64,000 nucleotides of DNA from Litoreibacter halocynthiae (GTDB taxonomy: Bacteria > Pseudomonadota > Alphaproteobacteria > Rhodobacterales > Rhodobacteraceae): contig NZ_SOBH01000004.1 of NCBI RefSeq assembly GCF_004365635.1, positions 62,001 to 126,000 on the forward strand, given 5' to 3'. The position numbers and the translations under genes were made by a program. The notes under the pieces were generated by a model, which was not told where the DNA came from, made no database searches, and saw only the letters and a program-made list of their open reading frames with translations. Position 1 is the first letter of the stretch, and each line of letters begins with the position of its first letter. Below are positions 8,646 to 17,057 of the stretch, piece after piece.

Positions 8646-9152
8646 ATGATTACCCGCACACATTTGAAGGGCGACGCAGCGTCGACGGCGGTTTATTCCG
8701 ACTGCGAACGCTATCGCTACGCACTGACGCGCATCTGGGACGATGGGGGCCGCAAAGTTTCCTTCGTCATGCTCAACCCGTCCACCGCGACCGAGGTCCA
8801 AAACGACCCTACGGTCGAGCGCTGCGAGCGCCGCGCGAGGGCGTTGGGCTTCGGTGCCTTTCGTGTTTGCAACATTTTCGCATGGCGTGACACCGACCCG
8901 TTCAAAATGCGTAAAGCCAAGGAACCTATCGGCGCTGCAAATGATGAGGCCATCAGCGACGCATGCCAGTGGGCGGATACAGTTGTCGCCGCGTGGGGCA
9001 CGCATGGGGCACATTTGGATCGCGGCCCGACAGTCGAGACGCTGATGCGGGCAACTGGAAGCTCACTGTATCACCTTGGCCTGAGCAAGGCAGGGCACCC
9101 CAAGCACCCGCTATACATCGCCTATGCCAAGCAGCCCGAGTTGTGGGATTGA
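8646..9152 (+). CDS. DUF1643 domain-containing protein
   Basis: A 168-residue cytoplasmic protein matching DUF1643. Typical blocks are FVMLNPSTATEVQNDPTVERC (residues 39–59; core MLNPSTA), RVCNIFAWRDTDP, VVAAWGTHG and YHLGLSKAGHPKHPLYIA. The biochemical role of the family is not established. The start MITRTHL was chosen because homology begins close to it; a longer frame upstream adds unrelated residues. It sits between a membrane-protein gene and an alpha/beta hydrolase, with no functional link evident. Confidence 0.85.
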   Translation: MITRTHLKGDAASTAVYSDCERYRYALTRIWDDGGRKVSFVMLNPSTATEVQNDPTVERCERRARALGFGAFRVCNIFAWRDTDPFKMRKAKEPIGAANDEAISDACQWADTVVAAWGTHGAHLDRGPTVETLMRATGSSLYHLGLSKAGHPKHPLYIAYAKQPELWD

Positions 9153-9230
9153 ATACCGTCGTTTCGTAGTCTGCCCTTGATCGCGCCGCCGCTTGCCCTC
9201 CTTATGAAGACGCCACATCTGGAGCGCGCA

Positions 9231-10145
9231 ATGACCAAGCTAGATACCAAATCAAAACTCCCGGGGTTTACCCGCCACGACGTTGACGTGGGTGGTATGG
9301 TCTTGTCAGTTCACGTGGCAGGCAGCGGACCGGCGCTTTTGCTGCTCCATGGTTATCCTCAAAACCATATGTGCTGGCTCAATATCGCCCCGCATTTCGC
9401 AGAAAAGTTTACTTGCATTGTTCCCGATCTGCGTGGCTATGGCGACAGCGACGCGCCTAAAGACACCAGTGTGGATCACGCGACCTATTCCAAGCGGCAG
9501 ATGGCTCAGGATATGGTTGGTGTGCTCGATCACTTTGGCCACGACCGTGCGCATGTACTTGGCCATGATCGCGGCGGGCGTGTTGCCTACCGCTTTGCGC
9601 TGGACCACGCCGAACGGCTTGATCGCCTAGGTATCATAGAGATCGTTCCCACTGGCGATTTCTGGCAGGCGTGGAATGCGGAGCTTGCGTATAAGGCCTA
9701 TCACTGGACCTTTCTCGCCCAGCCCTACCCGCTCCCGGAGAACATGATAAATGCGGACCCTGAAGCCTATGTCGATCACACTTTAAAGAGCTGGGTCAAC
9801 GCGAAGTCGCTGGATATCTTCCCTGAACCCGCCTTGGAAAGCTATCGTGCGCAGGCGAGGAACCCCGCCCGTATCCATGCGATGTGTGCAGACTACAGGG
9901 CTGGTGCAACGTTCGACAGAAAGCTGGATGATTCAGACAAAGCCCTTGGGCGGAAAATCGCAGCGCCCTTGCGCTTCCTTTGGGCAGAGGGCGGATTTCC
10001 GGGTCAAACTGGCAATCCCGAAGATCTATGGAGCAGCTGGGCCGATCAGGTCAGTTCCCAATCCTGCATCAGCGGTCACTTTGTAATGGAAGAAAACCCA
10101 GAAGCAGTGCTCGACTGCTTCTGGGCATTTTTTGGATCGGAATGA
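9231..10145 (+). CDS. Alpha/beta hydrolase, fluoroacetate dehalogenase-like
   Basis: A 304-residue hydrolase resembling fluoroacetate dehalogenases such as Rhodopseudomonas RPA1163. Residues aligned by motif: nucleophile Asp113 with Arg114 and Arg117 (GHDRGGRVAYR), halide-site His158 and Trp159 (YHWTFLAQP), Tyr222 (DYRAGA) and His283 (SGHF). The triad acid, Asp in RPA1163, is Glu137 here (IIEIVP), a change that other haloalkane dehalogenases tolerate. GGAG precedes the chosen ATG. Halide removal is plausible, but the true substrate could be another haloacid or an ester or epoxide. A strong intrinsic terminator lies within the last coding bases. Confidence 0.82.
   Translation: MTKLDTKSKLPGFTRHDVDVGGMVLSVHVAGSGPALLLLHGYPQNHMCWLNIAPHFAEKFTCIVPDLRGYGDSDAPKDTSVDHATYSKRQMAQDMVGVLDHFGHDRAHVLGHDRGGRVAYRFALDHAERLDRLGIIEIVPTGDFWQAWNAELAYKAYHWTFLAQPYPLPENMINADPEAYVDHTLKSWVNAKSLDIFPEPALESYRAQARNPARIHAMCADYRAGATFDRKLDDSDKALGRKIAAPLRFLWAEGGFPGQTGNPEDLWSSWADQVSSQSCISGHFVMEENPEAVLDCFWAFFGSE
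10097..10133 (+). terminator. Intrinsic terminator inside the 3' end of the hydrolase gene
   Basis: CCCAGAAGCAG pairs perfectly with CTGCTTCTGGG around a seven-base loop and is followed by CATTTTTT. It is an 11-base-pair stem lying entirely before the hydrolase stop codon at 10143–10145. The T-run is on the plus strand. Transcripts ending here might lack the stop codon unless the end point falls downstream. Confidence 0.75.
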
Positions 10146-10156
10146 AGACGTAGGAA

Positions 10157-11407
10157 TTAAGCCGCAGCGGCTTCATCAGCTGGGGTCGCAACCACGACAG
10201 GTGTAGCTTCCGCAGCTTCTTCTTCAGTCGAAACTTCCTCTTCGACAACGGGCTCTTCATCTGCCACCGCTGGCGCGGACCCCGGACCGACATTGATCGT
10301 CGGCGTGACCTGAAGGCTATCGACCAGAGTGATGTCCTCGACAGCCAAATCGCCAGGCGTAGTAACCTTAAGCACGACAACACCGCCAAGAGTGATGTCC
10401 GCAGATCCGTCTGCATTGGAAACAATTCCAACCTCAGGCGCGTCGCCTTCGGTGCCGTCATAGCGAAGTTCGATGACATCTTCCTCAGAGTTGAAGTCTT
10501 TCACCGTACCTGCGGATTCAGCGTTGATGAAGGTGCCGGTCGCAAAGGTGTCAGCACCGATCCCACCAGTGGCTACATCGCCGTTGCCAATATATAGAAA
10601 GTCGTCACCTTCATTGCCGAACAGCTGGTCTCCCTCGTCGATTTCCTCACCCGTTTCGAACGAGAAGAAAGTACCGAAGACATAGTCATTGCCCTGGCCA
10701 CCACGTAAAATATCGACGCCAAAACCGCCTGCTATTTCGTCATCACCAAGGCCGCCACCAACGATATCGTTTCCGTCGCCACCAAAGACGAGATCGTTGC
10801 CTGCACCACCGGCGAGTGTGTCGTCGCCCGCGTCACCCAAGATCGAGTCATTATCTGCTTCGCCTTCGATTACGTCATCGCCTGCGCCACCGCTCAGACG
10901 GTCATCGCCGTTTCCGCCACCAATCGTGTCGTTGCCGTCACCACCACCGATTAGGTCGTTCCCGCCGCTACCGCGAATGACGTCAGCACCTACGCCACCC
11001 AAAATAACGTCATTGCCGCCAGCACCGATAATCGCATCGTCGCCGTCACCGCCGTCGATTCTATCGTCACCGTCGCCACCGTTGATCTGATCGTCACCGG
11101 CATCGCCGAAAATCGTGTCGTCGCCAAAGCTTCCCCGCAGGTCGTCATTTCCGTCACCACCAAACACGGTGTCATCGCCGCGACCCGCAGCAATGGTGTC
11201 GCCCCCTTCAAGGCCGGAGATCACGTCATCACCCGCATGGCCTTCCATGATGTCGATATCCATCGTGCCTGTCAGCTCGTCGTCACCATTGGTACCAATG
11301 AGGTCGCCCGGCTCTATAGGGTCTACCGGCGCGGCATCGTCACTATCAGAATCAAAGATAGCGCTCAGCAAACCAACCAACGCCAAAAGACCTATTACTC
11401 CGACCAT
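10157..11407 (-). CDS. RTX/hemolysin-type calcium-binding repeat protein with N-terminal membrane anchor
   Basis: A 416-residue protein. Residues 1–18 (MVGVIGLLALVGLLSAIF) form one hydrophobic helix. About residues 35–245 consist of tandem GGxGxDxxx nonapeptides (for example GGDGDDRIDGGDGDDAI), which bind calcium in a parallel beta-roll. A beta-rich region follows, then an acidic, Ala/Glu-rich tail. The start ATG has GGGGAGTAAGAAC before it. RTX proteins normally leave by type I secretion with a C-terminal signal; here an N-terminal anchor or uncleaved signal is seen and no secretion genes are nearby. The role (adhesion, surface layer, calcium sensing) is unknown. It is convergent with the hydrolase. 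Confidence 0.85.
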   Translation of the reverse strand: MVGVIGLLALVGLLSAIFDSDSDDAAPVDPIEPGDLIGTNGDDELTGTMDIDIMEGHAGDDVISGLEGGDTIAAGRGDDTVFGGDGNDDLRGSFGDDTIFGDAGDDQINGGDGDDRIDGGDGDDAIIGAGGNDVILGGVGADVIRGSGGNDLIGGGDGNDTIGGGNGDDRLSGGAGDDVIEGEADNDSILGDAGDDTLAGGAGNDLVFGGDGNDIVGGGLGDDEIAGGFGVDILRGGQGNDYVFGTFFSFETGEEIDEGDQLFGNEGDDFLYIGNGDVATGGIGADTFATGTFINAESAGTVKDFNSEEDVIELRYDGTEGDAPEVGIVSNADGSADITLGGVVVLKVTTPGDLAVEDITLVDSLQVTPTINVGPGSAPAVADEEPVVEEEVSTEEEAAEATPVVVATPADEAAAA

Positions 11408-11773
11408 CGTTCTTACTCCCCAGGGATTTTTACAAAACAAACTTTGTTAATCATATGTTAAGGATTAGGTGACGGGCCAGACAAATCGCCATATTTTGGA
11501 CAAACTTCTGCCACACTGCTTCCATTGTTTCCGTTTGGAGGACAGAGACGCCAAGTGCGTGATTTTATGTGATTCAATCGTGCTAACCGGTATCGCACCT
11601 GCTTGATTTAGCCCGGAATACCACCTTTCAGCGATGCAAAGATTCGGGCTTTCCATTCGTACCAAAACGACCTATACGCGCCCATCCGCTAGCAATAGCG
11701 GTGCACTCCATGGGCCTTGCTGGACGACATCCCGGCCTGCGCCATTCACACTAACCTTTAAAAGGAGACCCCG
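11408..11773. other. Intergenic stretch between divergent RTX and rpsO genes
   Basis: No gene is supported in these 366 bases. They should hold the minus-strand promoter of the RTX gene, in the AT-rich part near 11430–11460, and the rpsO promoter and leader. Short frames here have no recognisable homology. The rpsO-proximal part carries a small GNRA-loop hairpin, listed separately. Confidence 0.6.
11686..11701 (+). promoter_or_regulatory. Small hairpin in the rpsO leader
   Basis: CCGCTA pairs with TAGCGG around a GCAA tetraloop, about 70 bases before the rpsO start. Ribosomal protein S15 represses its own mRNA in several bacteria by binding leader structures, so this hairpin could be part of such an element. 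That is inference; only the pairing is seen. Confidence 0.35.
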
Positions 11774-12043
11774 ATGTCGATTACTGCTGAAGAAAAAGCA
11801 CGCCTGATGAAGGAATTCGCGACCAAAGAGGGCGACACCGGTTCGCCTGAAGTTCAGGTCGCTATCCTTACTTCGCGCATCACCACGCTGACCGAGCACT
11901 TCAAAACCCACAAAAAAGACAACCACGGTCGTCGTGGCCTTTTGAAGATGGTTGCTCTGCGTCGTAAGCTACTGGATTACACCAAAGGCAAAGACGAAGC
12001 GCGCTACCAAGACCTGATCAAACGCCTTGGCATTCGTCGCTAG
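11774..12043 (+). CDS. rpsO: 30S ribosomal protein S15
   Basis: S15 is a primary binder of the 16S rRNA central domain and also contacts 23S rRNA. It is 89 residues, the usual length. The family core is obvious: [34 protein letters not shown] and [21 protein letters not shown] at the end. AAAGGAG precedes the start. A strong terminator follows at 12116. In many bacteria pnp follows directly; here rsmJ on the opposite strand lies between the two. Confidence 0.98.
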   Translation: MSITAEEKARLMKEFATKEGDTGSPEVQVAILTSRITTLTEHFKTHKKDNHGRRGLLKMVALRRKLLDYTKGKDEARYQDLIKRLGIRR

Positions 12044-12115
12044 GCCATTTGCACCACGCTGTATGATCGGTTTCCTAGGAAACTTGCGTACTGCTACAGG
12101 TTGAAATCAATAGAA

Positions 12116-12143
12116 CGCCCGCCCCACTTGGCGGGCGATTTTA
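12116..12143 (+). terminator. rpsO intrinsic terminator
   Basis: CGCCCGCC pairs with GGCGGGCG around CCACTT, followed by ATTTTA. It lies 72 bases past the rpsO stop and just before the convergent end of rsmJ. The eight-base G+C stem makes it a credible stop for rpsO. Confidence 0.8.
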
Positions 12144-12195
12144 CATGTCGGGCAATGTATCCAGTCGAATTGGCAATAACGAAGCGCCCCGCCTT

Positions 12196-12798
12196 TCAGC
12201 CAGTCATGAAAACATCGTAGCGCGTTGATTTCCCCAATATTTGATGGGAACACGCCCGTATCCCCTCGATTGGATCCGCCTTCGCTGGCCATTTTAAAAC
12301 CACTCGATTGCGTGCATTCGCAAGCGCCACACGCACAAGATCGGCGGCATCATCATCCGTTCCAACAATTTCGCGGACTTGGCGTAGCTCACGCTTCACC
12401 AGAGCAGAGTTTTTGCGCGGTGGATGCATCGGGTCGATCAGGATTGCTTCGCAAGACAGGTCAGGCAGCACGTCTTTCGCATCGCCTCTCAACAGCGTCA
12501 TCCGGTTAATAATATCACGAAACTCGCCCCCTTCTTTGAAGGCGCACTCCATACCCTGCGCCAACAACGCATGCATGTGTTCCGACCGCTCGATCAACGT
12601 AACCTGCGCCCCTAAAGACGCCAACAAGAATGCGTCTCGGCCCAAGCCGGCCGTTGCATCAACAATCGCAGGCGTCTTGCCCGCGCGTAGCCCCATGGCT
12701 TTTGCCAGCGCTTGCCCTCGCCCCCCTCCGAACCGAAGGCGATGCGCAACAGCCCCGCTGACGAAATCAACGCGCAACTCTCCTGCGCCCTTTGTCAT
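12196..12798 (-). CDS. rsmJ: 16S rRNA (guanine-1516-N2) methyltransferase RsmJ
   Basis: RsmJ (YhiQ) methylates G1516 of 16S rRNA using SAM. It is 200 residues. Family blocks are ELRVDFVSGAVAHRLRFGGG at the N-terminus, SAM motif I VDATAGLGRDAFLLASLG, LIERSEHMHALL, and the catalytic-type DPMHPPRKNSALVKRELR. The N-terminus is a little shorter than the enterobacterial protein, which carries an extra lead-in domain. It is convergent with rpsO and divergent from pnp. The identification rests on the very specific DPMxPxRKxSALVK stretch. Confidence 0.9.
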   Translation of the reverse strand: MTKGAGELRVDFVSGAVAHRLRFGGGRGQALAKAMGLRAGKTPAIVDATAGLGRDAFLLASLGAQVTLIERSEHMHALLAQGMECAFKEGGEFRDIINRMTLLRGDAKDVLPDLSCEAILIDPMHPPRKNSALVKRELRQVREIVGTDDDAADLVRVALANARNRVVLKWPAKADPIEGIRACSHQILGKSTRYDVFMTG

Positions 12799-13142
12799 GC
12801 TCGATTCACCACAAATTCCCGCATTAGTGTCAAAAACCCCTTTCCTAGCCTCGTAGCCGATTTTCTTCGGCTGTCATATGCTCCGAATGCTGATTTTGAG
12901 GACCAAACCCTTGGTGAACTTGAGAAGCTTCGCACTTCTAATTGATCATGTTAGGCAGCATTGGCGCTCTGCCCAAGCTCCCCACTTCCCAAACGCCTCA
13001 AACCCCTATATAGCCCGCACATCTGAGACTGTGCGCCCTGACCCTAGGCGTATGCATAAAGGATAGGGGTCGGCGGCAATGGGGCCGCCATTTACACGGG
13101 AGACCCGGAACGCCGGGAGTGCTCCCATATAGGAAACGACAC
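12799..13142. other. Divergent intergenic region with the pnp leader
   Basis: No gene is supported in these 344 bases between the rsmJ and pnp starts. An AT-rich CCCCTATATAG near 13007–13017 could hold a pnp -10 element, though a matching -35 is not obvious. The last 75 bases carry two leader hairpins, listed separately. Short frames on the plus strand have no recognisable homology. Confidence 0.55.
13072..13126 (+). promoter_or_regulatory. Two leader hairpins upstream of pnp
   Basis: The first hairpin is GGCGGC (13072–13077) with GCCGCC (13084–13089). The second has an outer stem GGGAG (13098–13102) with CTCCC (13122–13126) and an inner stem CCCGG with CCGGG around AACG. In E. coli, pnp is autoregulated through RNase III cleavage of a leader stem followed by PNPase binding. 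A comparable role is inferred here from position and structure only. Confidence 0.5.
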
Positions 13143-15278
13143 ATGTTTAACGTGACTAAAAAATCCATCGAGTGGGGCGAAGAAACGCTGACACTCGAAA
13201 CCGGCAAGATTGCCCGTCAAGCCGACGGCTGCGTGATTGCCACCTACGGCGAGACCTCTGTTATGGCCGCCGTGACTTTTGCGAAAGCGCAAAAGCCGGG
13301 TCAGGACTTCTTCCCGCTGACCGTTCACTACAACGAGAAATACTACGCTGCGGGTAAAATCCCCGGCGGCTTCTTCAAGCGTGAGGCCCGCCCCACCGAG
13401 AAAGAAACCCTGACTTCGCGTCTGATCGACCGTCCGATCCGCCCGCTGTTCGTCCCCGGCTTCAAAAACGAAGTTCTGGTGATCTGCACCGTGCTGTCCC
13501 ACGATCTGGTCAACGACCCTGACATGGTTGCGATGATCGCAGCCTCTGCTGCGCTAACCATTTCCGGCGCGCCGTTCATGGGTCCGATTGCGGCCTGCCG
13601 CGTGGGTTTTGAGGATGGCGACTACATCCTGAACCCAGAACTCGATGACATGCACAACCTGCGCTACAACCCAGAGCAGCGTTTGGACCTTGTTGTTGCA
13701 GGCACCAAAGACGCTGTGATGATGGTTGAATCGGAAGCCTACGAGCTGTCCGAAGAAGAAATGCTTGGCGCCGTGGAGTTTGCTCACGAGCAAATCCAGC
13801 CTGCGATCGACCTGATCATCGACTTCGCTGGCGAATGCGCCAAAGAGCCGTTTGACTTCACACCTCCTGACTACTCCGACCTGTACAAGGCCGTTGCCAA
13901 GTCTGGTGAAAAAGCCATGCGTGCCGCTTACGCGATCACTGACAAGCAGGAGCGCACCGCCGCTGTGTCCGCAGCCAAAGAGACCGCCAAAGAAGGTCTT
14001 TCGGAAGAGCAACTCGCCGACGAGAATCTTGGTTCTGCGCTGAAAAAGCTCGAATCCACAGTCCTTCGCGGCGACGTGGTGAAGAACAAGAAACGCATCG
14101 ACGGTCGTAACTTGGATGAAATCCGCGACATCGTATCCGAAGTTGGCCTGCTGCCACGGACCCACGGTTCCGCCCTGTTTACACGTGGCGAAACCCAAGG
14201 TCTGGTTGTGACCACATTGGGTACCGGCGATGACGAGCAGATGATCGACAGCCTGCAAGGCATGTATAAGTCTAACTTCCTGCTGCACTATAACTTCCCT
14301 CCATATTCGGTTGGTGAAGTTGGTCGTTTCGGCCCTCCCGGTCGTCGTGAAATCGGTCACGGTAAACTTGCATGGCGCGCCCTTCAGGCCGTTCTGCCAG
14401 CCCCGACCGACTTCCCGTACACGATCCGCTTGGTCTCCGAGATCACCGAATCCAACGGCTCGTCCTCCATGGCGTCCGTTTGCGGTGGCTCCTTGTCCAT
14501 GATGGACGCAGGTGTGCCATTGAAAGCACCGGTTGCCGGCGTGGCCATGGGTCTGATCCTTGAAGACGACGGCTCCTATGCGGTTCTGTCGGATATCTTG
14601 GGTGACGAGGATCACCTTGGCGACATGGACTTCAAAGTGGCTGGTACCGAGAACGGCATCACCTCGTTGCAAATGGACATCAAGGTTGCGGGCATCACGC
14701 CAGCCATCATGAAAACCGCTCTGGCGCAGGCCAAAGAGGGCCGGATGCACATTCTGGGCGAGATGAACAAAGCGCTGTCTTCGGCTGGTGACTTCTCGGT
14801 TCACGCACCACGTATTGAGACCATGCAGATCCCAACGGATAAAATCCGCGAAGTGATCGGCTCTGGCGGTAAGGTCATCCGCGAGATCGTGGAAGTGTCC
14901 GGTGCGAAAGTGGACATCAACGACGAAGGTATCATCAAGATCGCGTCGCCGAACGGTGAAGCCATCAAGAAAGCCTACGACATGATCCACTCGATCGTGG
15001 CAGAGCCAGAAGAAGGTGCCGTATATACCGGTACTGTCGTGAAAATCGTCGACTTCGGCGCTTTCGTGAACTTCTTCGGCAAGCGCGACGGTCTGGTCCA
15101 CGTGTCCCAAATCGAAAACCGCCGTTTGAACCACCCTTCCGACGTCCTGAAAGAGGGCCAGGAAGTGAAAGTCAAACTGTTGGGCTTTGACGATCGCGGC
15201 AAGGTTCGCCTGTCGATGAAAGTTGTCGATCAGGAAACTGGCGAAGAAGTCAAAAAAGAGGAAGCGGCAGAGGAGTAA
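13143..15278 (+). CDS. pnp: Polyribonucleotide nucleotidyltransferase (PNPase)
   Basis: PNPase degrades RNA 3' to 5' with phosphate and is a degradosome component. It is 711 residues. Order: first RNase PH domain (about 5–140), all-alpha domain (about 150–235), second RNase PH domain (about 310–535, with [23 protein letters not shown] and [13 protein letters not shown]), KH domain (about 550–615, [12 protein letters not shown]) and S1 domain (about 620–700, [16 protein letters not shown]). The tail is acidic. The start [12 protein letters not shown] follows AGGAAACGACAC. A strong terminator follows. Confidence 0.98.
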   Translation: MFNVTKKSIEWGEETLTLETGKIARQADGCVIATYGETSVMAAVTFAKAQKPGQDFFPLTVHYNEKYYAAGKIPGGFFKREARPTEKETLTSRLIDRPIRPLFVPGFKNEVLVICTVLSHDLVNDPDMVAMIAASAALTISGAPFMGPIAACRVGFEDGDYILNPELDDMHNLRYNPEQRLDLVVAGTKDAVMMVESEAYELSEEEMLGAVEFAHEQIQPAIDLIIDFAGECAKEPFDFTPPDYSDLYKAVAKSGEKAMRAAYAITDKQERTAAVSAAKETAKEGLSEEQLADENLGSALKKLESTVLRGDVVKNKKRIDGRNLDEIRDIVSEVGLLPRTHGSALFTRGETQGLVVTTLGTGDDEQMIDSLQGMYKSNFLLHYNFPPYSVGEVGRFGPPGRREIGHGKLAWRALQAVLPAPTDFPYTIRLVSEITESNGSSSMASVCGGSLSMMDAGVPLKAPVAGVAMGLILEDDGSYAVLSDILGDEDHLGDMDFKVAGTENGITSLQMDIKVAGITPAIMKTALAQAKEGRMHILGEMNKALSSAGDFSVHAPRIETMQIPTDKIREVIGSGGKVIREIVEVSGAKVDINDEGIIKIASPNGEAIKKAYDMIHSIVAEPEEGAVYTGTVVKIVDFGAFVNFFGKRDGLVHVSQIENRRLNHPSDVLKEGQEVKVKLLGFDDRGKVRLSMKVVDQETGEEVKKEEAAEE

Positions 15279-15304
15279 ATTCCAACCCGTTCCTGAAAAT
15301 CAGA

Positions 15305-15334
15305 AGCCCCGGTGGAAACGCCGGGGCTTTTTTT
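15305..15334 (+). terminator. pnp intrinsic terminator
   Basis: AGCCCCGG pairs with CCGGGGCT, extended by a T·G and a G–C pair to close a GAAA tetraloop, and is followed by seven Ts counting the stem end. It starts 26 bases after the pnp stop. This is a textbook intrinsic terminator. Confidence 0.92.
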
Positions 15335-15412
15335 GTGATTGCATGACAGATTGCCGAACGCTGCAGCGGTGCTACAATTTGAGTCCCCCGTTACCCAACA
15401 GGAGATACTCCA

Positions 15413-16300
15413 ATGCAACGCAAGAAAGCCTCCGACTTCGACCCTCGCCTACTGGAACTCTATGACGGCTACGTGCACGGCAAGATGACCAAGCGCGCCT
15501 TCATGTCAAATGCGACTAAATATGTGGCTGCCGGTGTCACCGCCGCCGTGGTTCTGGAAAGCTTGCAACCGAACTATGCCTTGGCCCAGCAAGTGGCCCC
15601 GGACGACCCCGAGATCGAAACCATGACTGTCGAATACGAAAGCCCCGAAGGCCACGGCACCATCAAGGGCCTTATGGCGAAGCCAGCCGGGGCTACCGGG
15701 AAACTCCCTGCCGTACTTGTGATCCACGAAAACCGTGGGCTGAACCCCTATATCGAAGATGTCGTGCGACGTGCCGCCAAGGCGGGATATCTGGCCTTTG
15801 GACCTGACGGGCTGACACCTCTCGGTGGCTACCCGGGCAACGACGACGACGGACGCGCCATGCAAAAGGAACTCGACAGCACAAAGCTGATGGAAGACTT
15901 CTTCGCCGCGTTCGAGTTTCTTGCTAGCCACGAAGGATCAACTGGCAAAGTTGGCGCAGTCGGCTTTTGCTATGGTGGTGGCGTCTGCAACGCTTTGGCG
16001 GTGGCTTATCCGAACTTGGCCGCCTCAGTACCTTTCTACGGACGCCAGCCCAATGCCGAGGACGTGCCTGCGATCAAAGCGCCACTTCTGATCCATTACG
16101 GTGGGTTGGATGAGCGCATCAACGCCGGATGGCCTGCCTATGAGGCTGCGTTGAAAGAAAACGGCAAATCATACGAGGCACATATTTACGAGAACGCAAA
16201 CCATGGCTTCCACAACGACACAACGCCCCGCTACGATGAAGCGGCTGCGAAACTGGCCTGGGACCGAACACTGGCGCATTTTGCTGCTAACCTAAGCTAA
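15413..16300 (+). CDS. Dienelactone hydrolase family protein, exported
   Basis: A 295-residue alpha/beta hydrolase of the dienelactone hydrolase type. The catalytic triad is visible: Cys186 (GFCYGGG), Asp233 (GGLDERI) and His264 (NANHGFHND), with Glu106 in HENRG as in the family. Residues 1–58 look like an export or anchor segment with [21 protein letters not shown] before ALAQQ, so the mature protein is probably periplasmic (possibly Tat-like, although a twin arginine is not clear). The AACAGGAG ribosome-binding site precedes the start. The real substrate is unknown; carboxymethylenebutenolidase activity is only one possibility. Confidence 0.88.
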   Translation: MQRKKASDFDPRLLELYDGYVHGKMTKRAFMSNATKYVAAGVTAAVVLESLQPNYALAQQVAPDDPEIETMTVEYESPEGHGTIKGLMAKPAGATGKLPAVLVIHENRGLNPYIEDVVRRAAKAGYLAFGPDGLTPLGGYPGNDDDGRAMQKELDSTKLMEDFFAAFEFLASHEGSTGKVGAVGFCYGGGVCNALAVAYPNLAASVPFYGRQPNAEDVPAIKAPLLIHYGGLDERINAGWPAYEAALKENGKSYEAHIYENANHGFHNDTTPRYDEAAAKLAWDRTLAHFAANLS

Positions 16301-16316
16301 GTTTGCAGATTGATGC

Positions 16317-16353
16317 GGAAGGGGTAATCACGTGGCTGTTATTGCCCCTTTCG
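16317..16353 (+). terminator. Putative terminator after the dienelactone hydrolase gene
   Basis: GGAAGGGGTAAT pairs with ATTGCCCCTTTC using two G·U pairs around a 12-base loop. It lies 17 bases past the hydrolase stop. The T-run is poor, so termination may be partial and could allow read-through to the L,D-transpeptidase gene. Confidence 0.4.
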
Positions 16354-16422
16354 GCAATTCTCCGCTACAATGCCCGAGTAATGCCACCTCTCGAACATAG
16401 GGAGGATAGTAAGGGACATAGA

Positions 16423-16983
16423 ATGATTGACCGTCGCACACTTCTCACCACATCCATTGCTGCCGCAGCAATCGGCACACCCGCGCTGGCGCAACGCAAG
16501 CCGTGGGTCATGCCGGAAGAATACAAACCTCGTATTGTCACCCTGCAAGGCGACCTGCCTGCTGGTGAGGTGCATGTCGACCCACGCGCTTTTGCGCTTT
16601 ACTGGACACTGCCAGAGGGCAAGGCCATCCGCTACACATGCGGTATCGGCCGCGCAGGCCTTTACGAGTCCGGCACGTTCACCGTCGGCGCAAAGAAAGA
16701 ATGGCCCGCCTGGACACCGACGCAAGATATGATCGAGCGCAATCCTGCGGCTTACAAGAAGTGGGAAGATGGCCAACCCGGCGGACCCGACAACCCGCTA
16801 GGCTCACGCGCGCTCTATCTGTTTGTTCCGCGCAAGGGTGATACCTTCCTGCGCATCCACGGAACGTCTGCGCCTTGGACGATTGCTTCCGCAATCTCCA
16901 ACGGGTGTGTGCGGCTTACCAACGCTCATATCGCGCATCTCTACCAGCAAGTCCCAAAAGGTGCGAAAGTCGTTTTGCACTAA
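16423..16983 (+). CDS. L,D-transpeptidase (YkuD family), exported
   Basis: A 186-residue peptidoglycan cross-linking enzyme, or lipoprotein-to-peptidoglycan linker. MIDRRTLLTTSIAAAAIGTPALAQ is a twin-arginine-like signal peptide with cleavage after ALA. The YkuD active site is IHGTSAPWTIASAISNGCVRL (residues 145–165; catalytic Cys162, with His146). The start was placed here rather than at an upstream in-frame codon (16303) because the signal peptide begins here and AAGGGA is upstream. It acts in the periplasm. A second YkuD-type gene lies at 47946. A bidirectional terminator separates it from the convergent peroxiredoxin gene. Confidence 0.9.
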   Translation: MIDRRTLLTTSIAAAAIGTPALAQRKPWVMPEEYKPRIVTLQGDLPAGEVHVDPRAFALYWTLPEGKAIRYTCGIGRAGLYESGTFTVGAKKEWPAWTPTQDMIERNPAAYKKWEDGQPGGPDNPLGSRALYLFVPRKGDTFLRIHGTSAPWTIASAISNGCVRLTNAHIAHLYQQVPKGAKVVLH

Positions 16984-17005
16984 ACAAGCCGGCATTAGAC
17001 ACGAA

Positions 17006-17033
17006 AAAGGCCGACCCATGGGGGTCGGCCTTT
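17006..17033. terminator. Bidirectional terminator between two convergent genes
   Basis: AAAGGCCGACCC pairs perfectly with GGGTCGGCCTTT around ATGG, with AAA on one side and TTT on the other. The 12-base-pair stem can stop the L,D-transpeptidase gene (plus) and the peroxiredoxin gene (minus). Confidence 0.88.
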
Positions 17034-17057
17034 GCATTTTCAGCAATAACAGTTGGC

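Noticed and set aside
10700-11300. Regular repeats that might be a CRISPR array or satellite
   Set aside because: The period (27 bases or multiples) and translation show nine-residue RTX calcium-binding repeats; spacing and sequence vary as in protein repeats.
12878-13066. Short plus-strand frames in the rsmJ–pnp gap
   Set aside because: They show no homology or ribosome-binding site, and they overlap the expected pnp promoter and leader.
13554-15134. A 526-codon minus-strand frame inside pnp
   Set aside because: It is antisense to a certain PNPase gene, is rich in His/Arg/Val typical of shadow frames in GC-rich codons, and has no recognisable domain.
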